Shown in pieces: positions 1 through 9,347 of a stretch of DNA of 64,000 bases. The notes below the pieces were generated by a model. The model did no database searches. It saw only the letters and a list, made by a program, of their open reading frames with translations, and had not been told where the DNA came from. A program made the translations under genes and the position numbers. The stretch spans positions 1,287,389 through 1,351,388 of the forward strand of contig NZ_KK853997.1 of assembly GCF_000696185.1 (NCBI RefSeq). The letters run 5' to 3'. Positions within the stretch are counted from its first letter, which is position 1, and each line of letters opens with the position of its first letter. Source of the stretch: Kitasatospora cheerisanensis KCTC 2395. GTDB taxonomy: Bacteria; Actinomycetota; Actinomycetes; Streptomycetales; Streptomycetaceae.

Positions 1-3000
1 GCCGACGTCGAAGCGGGTCGGGTCGGTGATCCAGGTGGTCGGCTGCTGGCCGTCGATGACGGCGGGGGCGGGCAGGAAGCCGCCCTCGTTGGCGATCTGG
101 ATCCAGCTCGGTCCGGCCGCGGCGTTGTGCGCGTCGACGGGGGTGGGTGACACGTTGGGGTCGGTCCGGGCGGCCTTCAACTCGTCCGGTTTGAGGGCGA
201 CTTCGGTGGTGCCGTCGCCCTGGTTCGGGTCGGCGGTGTACCACTGGAAGTTGAAGAACCGGTCGTTGGCGGCGTTGAGCAGCCGCAGCCGGTAGGTCTT
301 CGGCTGGACGGTCAGCCTGGGGTAGGCGACGCCGTTGACCAGGGGCGTGTCGTTGAACTGCTCCATGCCCATGGAGATGTTGGGGGTGCCGGGGATCTGT
401 TCGGGCTCGCAGTACGGGGCGGCCTGGTACTGCCAGGTCGTCGGGTCGTCCAGCTTGCAGTGCGGGTCGTGGTACGGGTTGGGGATCGGCCCGTAGGTGG
501 TGTCGCCGGCCGGCGGCCAGAACCAGGGCCCGTACATCCAGCGGCCGTAGGAGCTCATGCCGCTCGGGTCGCCGGGGTTCTGCGCGGGCATGTAGACGTG
601 GTGGTACCAGAAGCTGCCCTTTCCGCCCCAGCGGGCGGCGTCCCAGGTCGGGTCCTGGCCGTAGGAGACCCGGCCGCCGCCCGCGTCGAACCGGTCCTTC
701 AACTGGGAGTCGTCGGGCACGAAGGTGCGGTCCTGGACCAGCAGGGGGAGGGTCGACGCGGCGTCGGGGATGGTGCCGCTGCTGATCAGCGCCTTCTCGG
801 TGTCGTCGGTGATGGTGTAGCCGGCGGCCTCTCCCGCGTACACGTTCAGGCGGGTGATGCCGTAGGAGTGGTCGTGGTAGAACATCAGCCGCGCGCTCTG
901 CTGGTTCGCGTAGTAGAACGTCGAGCAGCCGTCGTCGGCGGCGGCGCACAGGGTGGCGCCTGCGCCGTCCACCATGTCGGGCACGTTCTGCACGCCGACG
1001 CCCTGCGGCCAGTCGGTCTGCTCGCCGGCGGGGGTGATCCACTGGTGCGGGGTGCCGTCGCTGATCCACGGGGTGATGCCGCCGTGCAGGTGCAGGGTGG
1101 CCCGGTTGTCCTGGTAGCAGCCGGACTTGGCGCCGGTGCAGGGCGGGTTGCGGACCTGGTCGGTGACGGTGGAGTCGTTGCCGGGGGCGGGCATCGCCAT
1201 CGGGCCCATGCCGGCGCCCATGCCGGTGCTGTCCACCGGGAGGAACAGGTCGCCGGCGGCGCCGGTGGGCAGCAGGTTGCGGAACACGATCCGCACCGGC
1301 CGGTCCTTGGTCGCGGCGATCAGCGGGCCCATCCACTGCGGTGCGGCGACGCCGGTGTACGGCAGTTGCTGCCGGGTGCCGTCCATCAGCTCGTTGTACA
1401 GCGGGACCTGACGGCCCGGCACGGCGTCCGTGGACAGCTGGACGTAGCCGCGGACCAGGGTGGGCGGCAGGTCGGAGGAGAACCGGGTGCGGTACTGGAC
1501 CAGGCCGATGACGTACTGGTCGGCCTGCTTGCCGCCGGTGGTGACGGTCTCCGGCACCGCCTCGGGGATGAACTTCGCGGCCGGGTCGGTGGTCGGGTCG
1601 GCGAGCTGCCGGACGTCCGGGCAGCCGGTGCCGTTCGCACCGGGGTTGCAGGTGGTCGGCAGCGCGTCCTGGAACTTCTTGATGCCGGGCGACAGGTATC
1701 CGGCGCCGGGGCTGGTGACGGTGATCGCGCTGATCGCCCCGATGTTCGTCACGGCGGTCACCGCGGCCCCCGAACCGCCGTTGCCGGTCGGGTCGTTGAC
1801 GGTGACGTCGGGCGTCGAGGCGTAGCCTGAGCCGGGCGTGTCGACGGCGACCGAGAGCAGCTTCAGTCCGCTGGCGGCGGCGGCCGGCGTGGCGCCGGGG
1901 ATCGGGTCGGCCAGCGTGCCGTTGCGGACGGTGACGCCGGGCGCGGCGGTGTAGCCGCTGCCGGGGTCGTCGACCGTCACCTTGGCGATACCGCCGCCCG
2001 GCGTCAGGTCGGCCGGTTCGACGTGGCCCTTGGCGACGGTGCCGTCCGGCTGGGACGGCAGGTCGAAGTCGACGGTCGGCATGGTGTATCCCGCGCCGGC
2101 GTCGGTGACGGTCACGGCGGCGACGCCGCCGGACGCGGTGGCCGCGGCCCCGGTCCCGCCGCCGCCGGTGACGGCGACCGCGAAGCCGCCGTAGCCGCTG
2201 CCGCCCGCGCCGACGGTGTAGCCGACCACGCTGCGGGAGGACTGGACGGCGGCGGTGGCGGTCGCCTCGGTGGTGCCGCCGCGCACGGTGACGGTGGTCG
2301 CGCCCTCGACGTAGCCGTGACCGGGCGCGGTCACCTCGATGGCGGAGATGCCGCCGGTCCGCGGGTCGACGGTGGCGGTGGCCTCCGCCCCGCTGCCGCC
2401 CGCCAGGGCGAGCTGCGCGCCGAAGGAGTACGTCCGGTCCTGCACGGCGTAGCGCTCCCAGCCGGGCGCGCCGACGGTGACGGTGGCGCCCTGTGCGGGG
2501 GCGGTGCCGGTCGGCGGGCTGCTGCTGCCGTCCGCGCCGGCCGGGTACACCAGGGTGTCGGTCGGGTGCGCCACGCCGGTGTCCACGGGGACGCCCTGGC
2601 CGTAGAAGCCGATCAGGTCACCGGCCTGCACGGGCGTGTCGGGCATGTCGTACGCGGTGACCTCGCCGCCGGCGGCGCCCGGCGCGGGGACGGTGCGCAG
2701 GCCGCTGTCGGCGACCACCGTGTACTGGTCGGCGGTGCCGGTCGGGCGCAGCACGTAGCCGTGGAACAGGCCGCCGGCGGAGGTGCCGGGGCTGCCGCCG
2801 GGGGTGGTCTGGTTCCAGGTCCGGAAGGCTTTGAGGGTGCCGGCGGGCAGCGGAGTGCCCGTCAGCAGGACGAACACCGGCGCGAGTTGGCCGGCCGGGG
2901 TGGCGTAGTCGGTGGCGTAGGCCCGGGCGGTGAGCGGGTTGCCGACCTGCTGGGCGGTGTCGCTGCTGATGGCGACCTCGGCCCGGGACAGCGTCAGCGG

Positions 3001-3204
3001 GCTGTTCGCCCAGTTCGGCCAGGGCCCGAAGTAGTGCGGGACCTTGCTCTCGTCGGTGGGCCCGGCCGGCGCGGCGGCGGCCGCCTGCTGGGGCTGCGTC
3101 GGCGGCAGCCCGAGCAGGGCCGCCACCACCGCCCAGACGCCGGCCGTCGCGGCGAGGCGCCGTCGCGTCCGGCCCGGCGGCCTCGTGGTGTGGCGCGTGA
3201 ACAC
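1..3204 (-). CDS. Secreted multicopper oxidase with GSGY repeats (C-terminus beyond window)
   Basis: The first 1068 residues are visible. GTG start at 3204 with GGAGGAG 6 nt upstream, then an Arg-rich N-terminus, hydrophobic core and Ala-rich cleavage region typical of a (possibly Tat) signal peptide. Two copper-binding motifs of multicopper oxidases are present: HLHG at about residues 705-708 and YHDHSYG with HDH at 777-779. The flanking GITRLNVYAG is typical of the CotA/bilirubin-oxidase branch. The C-terminal HCH motif lies outside the window. Unusually, residues about 285-506 carry six degenerate repeats built on (I/V)xxVTVxxPGxGYxxxPxVTV, placed before the cupredoxin core, making the protein much longer than a usual 500-600 aa enzyme. 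It is divergent from a two-component system at 3507. Frame is continuous throughout. Substrate unknown. Confidence 0.85.
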   Translation of the reverse strand, partial: MFTRHTTRPPGRTRRRLAATAGVWAVVAALLGLPPTQPQQAAAAAPAGPTDESKVPHYFGPWPNWANSPLTLSRAEVAISSDTAQQVGNPLTARAYATDYATPAGQLAPVFVLLTGTPLPAGTLKAFRTWNQTTPGGSPGTSAGGLFHGYVLRPTGTADQYTVVADSGLRTVPAPGAAGGEVTAYDMPDTPVQAGDLIGFYGQGVPVDTGVAHPTDTLVYPAGADGSSSPPTGTAPAQGATVTVGAPGWERYAVQDRTYSFGAQLALAGGSGAEATATVDPRTGGISAIEVTAPGHGYVEGATTVTVRGGTTEATATAAVQSSRSVVGYTVGAGGSGYGGFAVAVTGGGGTGAAATASGGVAAVTVTDAGAGYTMPTVDFDLPSQPDGTVAKGHVEPADLTPGGGIAKVTVDDPGSGYTAAPGVTVRNGTLADPIPGATPAAAASGLKLLSVAVDTPGSGYASTPDVTVNDPTGNGGSGAAVTAVTNIGAISAITVTSPGAGYLSPGIKKFQDALPTTCNPGANGTGCPDVRQLADPTTDPAAKFIPEAVPETVTTGGKQADQYVIGLVQYRTRFSSDLPPTLVRGYVQLSTDAVPGRQVPLYNELMDGTRQQLPYTGVAAPQWMGPLIAATKDRPVRIVFRNLLPTGAAGDLFLPVDSTGMGAGMGPMAMPAPGNDSTVTDQVRNPPCTGAKSGCYQDNRATLHLHGGITPWISDGTPHQWITPAGEQTDWPQGVGVQNVPDMVDGAGATLCAAADDGCSTFYYANQQSARLMFYHDHSYGITRLNVYAGEAAGYTITDDTEKALISSGTIPDAASTLPLLVQDRTFVPDDSQLKDRFDAGGGRVSYGQDPTWDAARWGGKGSFWYHHVYMPAQNPGDPSGMSSYGRWMYGPWFWPPAGDTTYGPIPNPYHDPHCKLDDPTTWQYQAAPYCEPEQIPGTPNISMGMEQFNDTPLVNGVAYPRLTVQPKTYRLRLLNAANDRFFNFQWYTADPNQGDGTTEVALKPDELKAARTDPNVSPTPVDAHNAAAGPSWIQIANEGGFLPAPAVIDGQQPTTWITDPTRFDVG

Positions 3205-3375
3205 GCCGTTCTCCTCCCTGTCGGCACCCGGCCGCCCGGGCGCGGGTCCGTCCCTTCCGGCGCGGCGGGGACGGCGGGGGCCGCGGGGGTGTGCGGGGCC
3301 GTGCCGCCGGCCGGCCTCGGGCTGCGGCGGATGCGGCCCCCAGTGTGCGGACGGGGGGTGGGCGAGCCGGCGAAG

Positions 3376-3404
3376 ATGACAGTCCTGTCATGAAGGCGTC
3401 ATGA
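3376..3404. promoter_or_regulatory. Palindrome plus 11-nt-spaced direct repeat, likely operator
   Basis: ATGACAG-TC-CTGTCAT is a perfect 7-bp inverted repeat (3376-3391). It overlaps GTCATGA at 3387-3393, repeated 11 nt later at 3398-3404. Direct repeats one helical turn apart are typical of OmpR-family sites. The site sits between the multicopper oxidase and the response regulator, so one or both could be controlled by that regulator (inference). The rest of 3205-3506 shows no gene; an AT-rich stretch near 3430-3460 probably holds promoters. Confidence 0.45.
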
Positions 3405-3506
3405 CGGCACATCAGCTCCGCAGTGCACACACAAAGTGCGATAATCATCCGCAACTTGGGGCGCGTGCCCCGGTCCGTTTCCGGGGCGCGGGGAGGCAGC
3501 ACCAGC

Positions 3507-4175
3507 ATGGCCCGACTGCTGGTCGTCGAGGACGAGGCACGCCTGCGCGCCTACCTGATCCGCGCCCTGGGGGCGGACGGCCACCTGGTCCGGGGCGTCG
3601 GCTCCGGCCCGGAGGCCGTCCACCGCCTGCGCGAGGACGCCTTCGACCTGGTCGTGCTCGACCTGATGCTGCCCGGCTTCGACGGCTTCGAAGTGATGCG
3701 CCAGGCCTTCGAACTCCGGCCCGAGCAGCGGGTCCTGGTGCTGTCCGCCGTGGTGGACGTCGCCACCCGGGTGCGCTGCCTGCGGATCGGCGCCGTGGAC
3801 TTCCTCGGCAAGCCCTTCGCCACCGCCGAACTGGTCGAGCGGGTCCGCTCCCGGCTGCGCACCGCACCGGCCGGCGCACCCCAGCGCTGGCTGCGCGTCG
3901 GCGACGTCGCGCTCGACCTCGAACGGCAGGCGCTCGGCATCGACGGGCAGCAGATCCCGCTCTCCCACCGGGAGTTCATGCTGCTCGGCCACCTGATGCG
4001 GCAGGCCGGCCAGGTCTGCAGCCGGCACGAGCTGCTGGCCGGCGTCTGGGGCTACGACGACGACCTGGCGAGCAACGTGGTCGACGTGACGGTCCGCCGG
4101 ATCCGCGGCAAGGCCCCGCGCCCGATCATCGAGACGGTGCGCAACGTCGGGTACGCGTTCAGTGCCGCCCGCTGA
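3507..4175 (+). CDS. OmpR/PhoB-family response regulator
   Basis: 222 aa. The receiver domain begins ARLLVVEDEARLRAYL (acidic pocket), has the phospho-acceptor in LVVLDLMLPGFDGF and the conserved lysine in DFLGKPFA. The C-terminal winged helix runs from about residue 125, with SHREFMLLGHL, the recognition region SNVVDVTVRRIRGK and the closing ETVRNVGYAF. I chose ATG 3507 because GGGAGG lies 10 nt upstream and the receiver fold starts at once; an in-frame GTG at 3423 would add an unlikely tail. It overlaps its kinase by 14 nt. Signal and target are unknown; the adjacent oxidase is the obvious candidate target. Confidence 0.9.
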   Translation: MARLLVVEDEARLRAYLIRALGADGHLVRGVGSGPEAVHRLREDAFDLVVLDLMLPGFDGFEVMRQAFELRPEQRVLVLSAVVDVATRVRCLRIGAVDFLGKPFATAELVERVRSRLRTAPAGAPQRWLRVGDVALDLERQALGIDGQQIPLSHREFMLLGHLMRQAGQVCSRHELLAGVWGYDDDLASNVVDVTVRRIRGKAPRPIIETVRNVGYAFSAAR

Positions 4176-5259
4176 CCGGCCGGGCCCGGGCCGCCACGCT
4201 GCTGACGGCCCGTCGGCCCGCCCCGCCGGCACGCCCCGCCCTCCCGGACTCCCCGCCTGCCCGGACTCCCCGCCCGCCGGGCGGGGCCGGCTGCTGTTCG
4301 CGGCCTGGGTCGCCTTCGCCGGGTGCAGCCACCTGGCGCTGCTGGTCGTGCCCGACCTGGAGACGGTGGCCTTCCACCTGGTGTGGATCAGCATGTCCGT
4401 GGTCTACGGCTTCCAGGCCTGGTCGCCCCGCCGGACCGCCGCGGTGCTCGCCGCCGTCACCCTGGTCACCGGCAGCACCCTGGCCGACTACGCCCGCCGC
4501 GGCCACCTCGGCTGGGACGAACTCGCCGAAGTCCCGCTGATGGCCCTGGTGTTCCTCGCCATGGTCTGGCACGTCCGCCGCCGGGCCGCCGCCCTCGCCG
4601 AACTCCGCGCCCTCGCCGAACGGGAGCGCCGCGCCCAGCAGGACAAGGAACTGTTCGTCCGCACCTGCTCGCACGAGATGCGCACCCCCCTCACCGTGGC
4701 CCGCTGCTACGCCGAACTGGTCCGCGACGGACTGCCCGCCGAGCACGGCCGGGAGGACCTCGACGTGGTGCTCGACGAACTCGACCGGCTCGGCCGCCTC
4801 GCCGGCCGGCTGCTGCTGCTCGCCGACGCCTGCCGTCCCAACGAGCTCGACCGGGGCCCGGTCGAGCTCGGCGCACTCGTCCACCGCACCGCCCAGCGCT
4901 GGCGCCCCGCGACGGACCGCCGCTGGCAGCTGGACGCGCCGGCCGTCCGGGTCGACGGCGACGAATCCCGGTTGGAGGCCGCGCTCGACGCCCTGGTGGA
5001 GAACGCCGTCAAGTTCACCTCGCCCGGCGACACCATCACCCTCCGCTGCCGGTCCACCCGGCACGGCGCCGAACTCGACGTCGAGGACACCGGCATCGGC
5101 TTCACCGACTCCCCCGCCGCCGGCCTCTCCGGCACCGGCCTCGGCCTCCCCATCGTCCGGGCCGTCCTCGACGCCCATCACGGCGCCCTCACCATCTCCC
5201 CCGCCCCGCACGGCGGTTCGCTGCTGCGCATGCACCTTCCCGCCTCGGCCGGCGCCTGA
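4162..5259 (+). CDS. Membrane sensor histidine kinase
   Basis: 365 aa, GTG start overlapping the regulator gene, so the pair is translationally coupled. After a Pro-rich N-terminus there are about three to four membrane segments (residues 40-145) and no large extracellular domain, so it probably senses within or near the membrane. H-box SHEMRTPLT carries the phosphorylated His; N-box ALVENAVKFTSP, G1 VEDTGIGF and G2 GLSGTGLGLPIV complete the HATPase. It should phosphorylate the regulator at 3507. Ligand unknown. Confidence 0.9.
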   Translation: MPPADRPGPGRHAADGPSARPAGTPRPPGLPACPDSPPAGRGRLLFAAWVAFAGCSHLALLVVPDLETVAFHLVWISMSVVYGFQAWSPRRTAAVLAAVTLVTGSTLADYARRGHLGWDELAEVPLMALVFLAMVWHVRRRAAALAELRALAERERRAQQDKELFVRTCSHEMRTPLTVARCYAELVRDGLPAEHGREDLDVVLDELDRLGRLAGRLLLLADACRPNELDRGPVELGALVHRTAQRWRPATDRRWQLDAPAVRVDGDESRLEAALDALVENAVKFTSPGDTITLRCRSTRHGAELDVEDTGIGFTDSPAAGLSGTGLGLPIVRAVLDAHHGALTISPAPHGGSLLRMHLPASAGA

Positions 5260-5367
5260 CCGTCCGTCAACTCCCGTGCCCCGCCCGGCCGGGCGTCCCG
5301 CCGCCGGACCCGCGGCCGGTCGCCGACATCCCCCAGAAACCTGGGATATCCCGGGTCCGGGCGGCTC

Positions 5368-5385
5368 TGACAGGCTGACCTGTCA
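5368..5385. promoter_or_regulatory. Inverted repeat TGACAG-N6-CTGTCA upstream of SARP gene
   Basis: Perfect 6-bp arms with a 6-nt spacer, 43 nt before the SARP start. The half-site is the same as in the palindrome at 3376-3391 but with wider spacing, which hints at a shared regulator (inference). GGGATATCCC at 5343-5352 is a second short palindrome in the same 168-nt gap. Confidence 0.35.
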
Positions 5386-5427
5386 TGGACGCGCGCAGCG
5401 AGTGCGTCGTGCGTACGAGGAGGTTTC

Positions 5428-7253
5428 GTGGTCGCCGGGCTGAATGGCCGCTCCGTCACCGTCTTCCCCGCCGAGGGCCGGAACCTGCGGTTCCGGCTGC
5501 TGGGCGAGCTCGCCGCCGACGGCGATCGCGGGCCGCTCGCGCTCGGTTCGCTCAAGCAGCGGTCCGTGCTGGCGGCGCTGCTCGGCCACCCCAATACGCT
5601 GCTGTCGACCGACGTGCTGACCGAGGCGGTGTGGGAGGACGAACCGCCCCGCTCGGCCCGGAAGAACCTGCAGGTGTACGTCTCGGGGCTGCGCGGCACG
5701 CTCGGCGCGGAGCGGCTGCTCCACCGCCCGGGCGGCTACGAACTGCGGGTCACGGACGAGGAGCTGGACTCGCTGCGGTTCGAGCGGCTGGTGCGTTCCG
5801 GGCGGGAGGCGGCGGCCCGGCAGGAGGACGGGGCGGCGGCCCGGCTGCTCGGCGAGGCGCTCCGGCTGTGGGAGGGGCCGCCGCTGCCGGAGCTGCGGCA
5901 CTCCTCGGTGCTGCGGGGTGTCGCCGAGCGGCTGACGGGCCGCTACCTCGGCGCGGTCGAGGACTGGGCGGAGGTGGAGCTGCGGCTCGGCCAGGCCGGC
6001 CAAGTGGTGCAGGTGCTGGGCGACTTGGCGGAGCGCCACCCGCTGCGCGAGCGCCTGCAGGCCGTTCACCTGCTGGCGCTGCACCGGTCCGGACGGCGGG
6101 CCGAGGCGCTGGCGGCGTTCGCCGAGCTGCGGCGGCAGCTGTCCCGGGAGCTGGGCCTGTCGCCGGGCCCGGAGTTGGCGGCCTGCCACCGCGAGCTGCT
6201 GGCCGACCGGGCCGCGCAGCCGCCGGCCCGGCGGCCGGGGCGCACGGTGCTGCCGCCGGACACCACCGCTTTCGTCGGCCGGGAACGGGAGTCGGCGGAG
6301 CTGCTCGGCGCGCTGCGGCGGCGGCCGGGCCGGTGGTGCTGGCCGGTCCGGTCGGGGTGGGGAAGACCGCGCTCGCGGTCCGGGCCGCGCACGCACTGCG
6401 CGAGGAGTTCCCGGACGGCCGCCTGTTCGTCCGCCTGCGGGACGCGTCCGGCCGGGCCCGCGCCGCGCGGGAGCTCGCCGCCGACCTGGCCCGCCTGCTG
6501 GACGGCGACCGGCCCGCCGCGCCCGCCGACCCGGTGCGGACGGCGGCGCGCTGGCGGGACTGGCTGGCCGAGCACCGGGTGCTGGTGGTGCTGGACGGCG
6601 TGCCCGACGAGCGCACCGCCCGCGCCCTGCTGCCGCCGGGCGGCCCGGCCACCGCCCTGGTCACCGGCCGCACCCCGCTGGCCTGCCTCGGCGCCGCGCA
6701 CCGCGTCGACCTCGCGCCGTTCGGCGTCCCCGAGGCGCTGGCCCTGCTGTCGCTGCTGGTCGGCGCGCGCCGGGTGGACGCCGCCCCGGCCGCCGCCGAA
6801 CGGATCGTCACCTCCTGCGGCCTGCTGCCCTCCGCGGTCCGGCTGGCCGGGTACAAGCTGGCGGCGCTGCGCCACCTGCCGCTCGGCGAGTTCGCCGACC
6901 GGCTCGCCGACCCGGACCGCGTCCTCGGCGAACTCGCCGCCGGCGAAGCCCGGTTGAGCGACCGGCTGGACGCCCAGTGGCAGGCCCTGGACGACGGGCA
7001 GCGCCGCACCCTGGCCCGGCTGTCCGGCCGCCCGTGGACCGGCGCCTTCGACCTGGACCAGGCCGCCGACGCCCTCGGCCTGCCCGCCGGCCCCGCCCTG
7101 GACGCGCTGGAACGGCTGATCGTGGCCGGCGTGCTGCTCTGCCCCGCCGAGGAGGTCTCGGCCCACGCCGCCCGCTACACCCTGCCCCGCCTCACCCACC
7201 TGCACGCCCGCCTCCGCGCCGGATCGCCGGACACCTCCTGTACCGCCCTTTAG
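5428..7253 (+). CDS. SARP-type regulator with NB-ARC ATPase, apparent frameshift
   Basis: GTG start with GAGGAGG 5 nt upstream. Order: OmpR-like winged helix (about 20-95; SLKQRSVLAALLG, LQVYVSGLRG), BTAD domain (about 100-250), then NB-ARC opening with TAFVGRERESAELLGALR. At about 6315-6335, within a CGG-rich run, the frame moves by minus one. The Walker A (GPVGVGKTALAV) and the rest to SCTAL are only read in the new frame. Both halves are well conserved, so a missing base is likelier than an old pseudogene. It is AfsR-like but without the C-terminal TPRs. SARPs activate secondary-metabolite promoters by binding direct repeats; this one heads the RiPP locus. Confidence 0.8.
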
Positions 7254-7328
7254 GCAGCGGTGTACCGGGTCGCAAGCGGCCGCCGCCACAGTCGGAGCCG
7301 ACGGGTGCTCGGACCGGGAGGGACGGAC

Positions 7329-8411
7329 GTGGAACTGTCGGAGATCGTCGATCTGCGCCCCGAGCCCGCGGCCGGGCTGCTGGTCGCCCTGACCCGCCGC
7401 TGCCCGCTGGCGTGCGCGCACTGCTCGACCGCCTCCTCGATGGACTCGCCCGACCACCCGGACGGCACCCGGCGCACCCAACTGCTGCGCTTCGTCCGCT
7501 CGTTCACGCCCGCGCAGCGCCCGGAGGCGGTGCTGCTGACGGGCGGCGAACCACTCCTGCTGCCCGGCCTGGCGCACGAGTTGACGCGCGCCGCGCAGGC
7601 CGCCGGGTCACGGGTCGCACTGCTCAGCGGGCTGTTCTTCGCCCGCGACGGCGGGCCCGTCCCGGCGACGATCCTGCGGGCGATCACCGCCCTCGACCAC
7701 TTCTCGGCCAGCCTGGACGCCCCGCACGAACGCGAGGTGCCGCGCGCCGCGGTGTTCCGCGTGCTGGCGCAGGTGCTGGACGCGGGCGTGCCCGTCAGCC
7801 TGCACCTGACCGGCACCGGTCCAGAGGACCCGTACCTGGCGGAGGCGACGGACGCGGTGCTGCGCGAGTTCGGCGCCCGGGTGCCGATGCTGGTCAACGA
7901 AGTCCGCCCGGTCGGCCGCGCAACAGGCCTGCTGCCGACGGCCGTTGGGCCTGATCGCGCCTTCGCGCCGGGGCCCGGCGGGCCGTGCGCGATGGCCGCC
8001 TGGCCGGTGATCGCCCCCGACGGCACGGTGGTCGCCTGCTGCAACCAGCGGGCCGTCGACCGGCGGCCGGTACCGCCGCACCTGAGGCTCGGCCACCTCG
8101 CCGAGGACGACTGGCCGACGGTCCGCCGCCGGACCCTTGACTCGCCCCGCCTGCGGCTGATCCGCACCCTCGGCCCGGACCGGCTGCGCGCCCGCCACGG
8201 CACGGAACCCGCCCCCGGCGGCTACTGCGGCGGCTGCCACGCCCTCCCGGACCGGCCGGGCGCGGACGACCTCGCCGCCGCCGGCCCGGCCGGCCGGCTG
8301 CTGGACCAGCTGACGGCCGCCCGCCGCCGCGCCGAGGGCCCGGCCGCCCTGCTCCGCCACCACGGCTGCGCCCCGTACGCGCACCTGGTGCGGCCCGGAG
8401 CTGCGACATGA
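7329..8411 (+). CDS. Radical SAM/SPASM-like peptide-modifying enzyme
   Basis: 360 aa. The [4Fe-4S] motif is CPLACAHC (Cys 25, 29, 32), followed by the SAM-binding LLTGGEPLLLPG near residue 70. C-terminal cysteines in GPCAM (about 219), VACCNQ (about 237) and GYCGGC (about 300) suit auxiliary cluster binding as in SPASM/twitch maturases. GTG 7329 was chosen for GGGAGGGA 5 nt upstream. The stop overlaps the next start (ATGA). Family members cross-link or epimerise RiPP precursors; the nearest peptide candidate is the 70-aa protein at 9135. The actual reaction cannot be told from sequence. Confidence 0.8.
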   Translation: MELSEIVDLRPEPAAGLLVALTRRCPLACAHCSTASSMDSPDHPDGTRRTQLLRFVRSFTPAQRPEAVLLTGGEPLLLPGLAHELTRAAQAAGSRVALLSGLFFARDGGPVPATILRAITALDHFSASLDAPHEREVPRAAVFRVLAQVLDAGVPVSLHLTGTGPEDPYLAEATDAVLREFGARVPMLVNEVRPVGRATGLLPTAVGPDRAFAPGPGGPCAMAAWPVIAPDGTVVACCNQRAVDRRPVPPHLRLGHLAEDDWPTVRRRTLDSPRLRLIRTLGPDRLRARHGTEPAPGGYCGGCHALPDRPGADDLAAAGPAGRLLDQLTAARRRAEGPAALLRHHGCAPYAHLVRPGAAT

Positions 8412-9138
8412 GCCACGAGGCCGACCAACTGATCGTCGGCGAACCGACGGTGACGGCACATCAGGACCGACCGGGCTTCTCCCGTGCGCTGCGCACCCGG
8501 CTCGCGCTGGCCGCCCCCGCGGTGGAGCGTGCCACGGCCCAACTGTGGCGCACAGAAGGCGATCTGACGGGCCGTTACCGGCGCTACCTGTGGGCGATGC
8601 ACGCGCTGACCACCGCGTCCGTCCCACTCCTTGAACGGGCCGCCGCCAACTGCGCACGGCTGGACGATGATTGGGCGCCGCGGCTGGCGGCCTACTTCGC
8701 CGGCCACGCACAGGAGGAACGCGGTCACGATGCCTGGCTGTTGGAGGACCTGGTCGCGGCGGGCGGCCGGCCGGGCGGGCGCGGCCGCTGCCGCCGCCGC
8801 TGGTCGTGGAGCTGGCGGGCGCGCAGTACTACCGGATCGAGCACCGGCATCCGGTCGCGCTGCTCGGCTACCTCGCCGTGCTGGAGGGCCACGCCCCGTC
8901 GCCCGCCCTGGCCGGGGTGCTGGCTACCCGCACGGGGCTGCCGCCGGCCGCGTTCCGCACCGTCCGCGAGCACGCCGACCTGGACGCCGGGCACGTCGCC
9001 GAACTCGAACGCCAGCTCGACCGGCTCCCGTTGACGGCCGCTCAGCAGACCGAGGTGGCCGTCAGCGCCCTGCACACCGCGGGCATCCTCGCCCGGCTCT
9101 TCCACCAGCTCGCCGCGGACCCCGGAGGACAGCGATGA
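8408..9138 (+). CDS. Haem-oxygenase-like iron-containing redox protein, apparent frameshift
   Basis: The first half (to about residue 120) reads AHAQEERGHDAWLLEDLVAAGG; the second half, one frame back, continues PLVVELAGAQYYRIEHRHP to LARLFHQLA. The switch is near 8765-8800 in a run of GGGCGG units and fits one missing base. Conserved Glu/His in EERGHD, YRIEHRHP and HADLDAGH resemble the metal ligands of haem-oxygenase-like diiron proteins ('iron-containing redox enzyme' family). It is coupled to the radical SAM gene by a 4-nt overlap and to the next peptide gene by ATGA. A role in peptide tailoring or cofactor supply is inference. Confidence 0.7.
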
Positions 9139-9347
9139 CCGACCGCACCATCGGCCCCGACCCGGCCCTGGCCGCCCTGACGGCGGCCGGGTTCGACCTG
9201 AGCGGCCTCACCGAGGAGCAGCACGCCGTGCTCCGCTCGCTCACCGACCAGGAGTTGAGCCTGCTGGCCGACCTGAAGGCGCGGCTGGAGGAGGCCGGGC
9301 CCGAGGTCCAGGGACACGCGGAGGTGGCGGGCGGTGCTCTCTTCTGA
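9135..9347 (+). CDS. 70-aa Cys-free peptide, candidate RiPP precursor or partner
   Basis: 70 aa; ATG overlaps the previous stop and GGAGGA precedes it. The N-terminus DPALAALTAAGFDLSGL and the helical middle EEQHAVLRSLTDQELSLLADL look like a leader or carrier helix; the end is AEVAGGALF. There is no Cys, so thioether chemistry on Cys is impossible. From memory, similar small proteins next to radical SAM genes in streptomycetes are named 'aroma-sacti cluster' proteins, with a conserved aromatic C-terminus; this was not checked. It is either the substrate of the radical SAM enzyme or a delivery protein. Confidence 0.65.
   Translation: MTDRTIGPDPALAALTAAGFDLSGLTEEQHAVLRSLTDQELSLLADLKARLEEAGPEVQGHAEVAGGALF

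Noticed and set aside
460..3393. Long open frames on the plus strand opposite the multicopper oxidase
   Set aside because: They are Val/Gly/Arg-rich shadows without domains; the minus frame has copper motifs, signal peptide and ribosome site.
6315..6335. Programmed -1 frameshifting in the SARP gene
   Set aside because: No slippery heptamer or downstream pseudoknot is evident, and the same kind of shift occurs in many unrelated genes here.
9135..9347. Sactipeptide precursor
   Set aside because: No cysteine in the peptide, so Cys thioethers cannot form.
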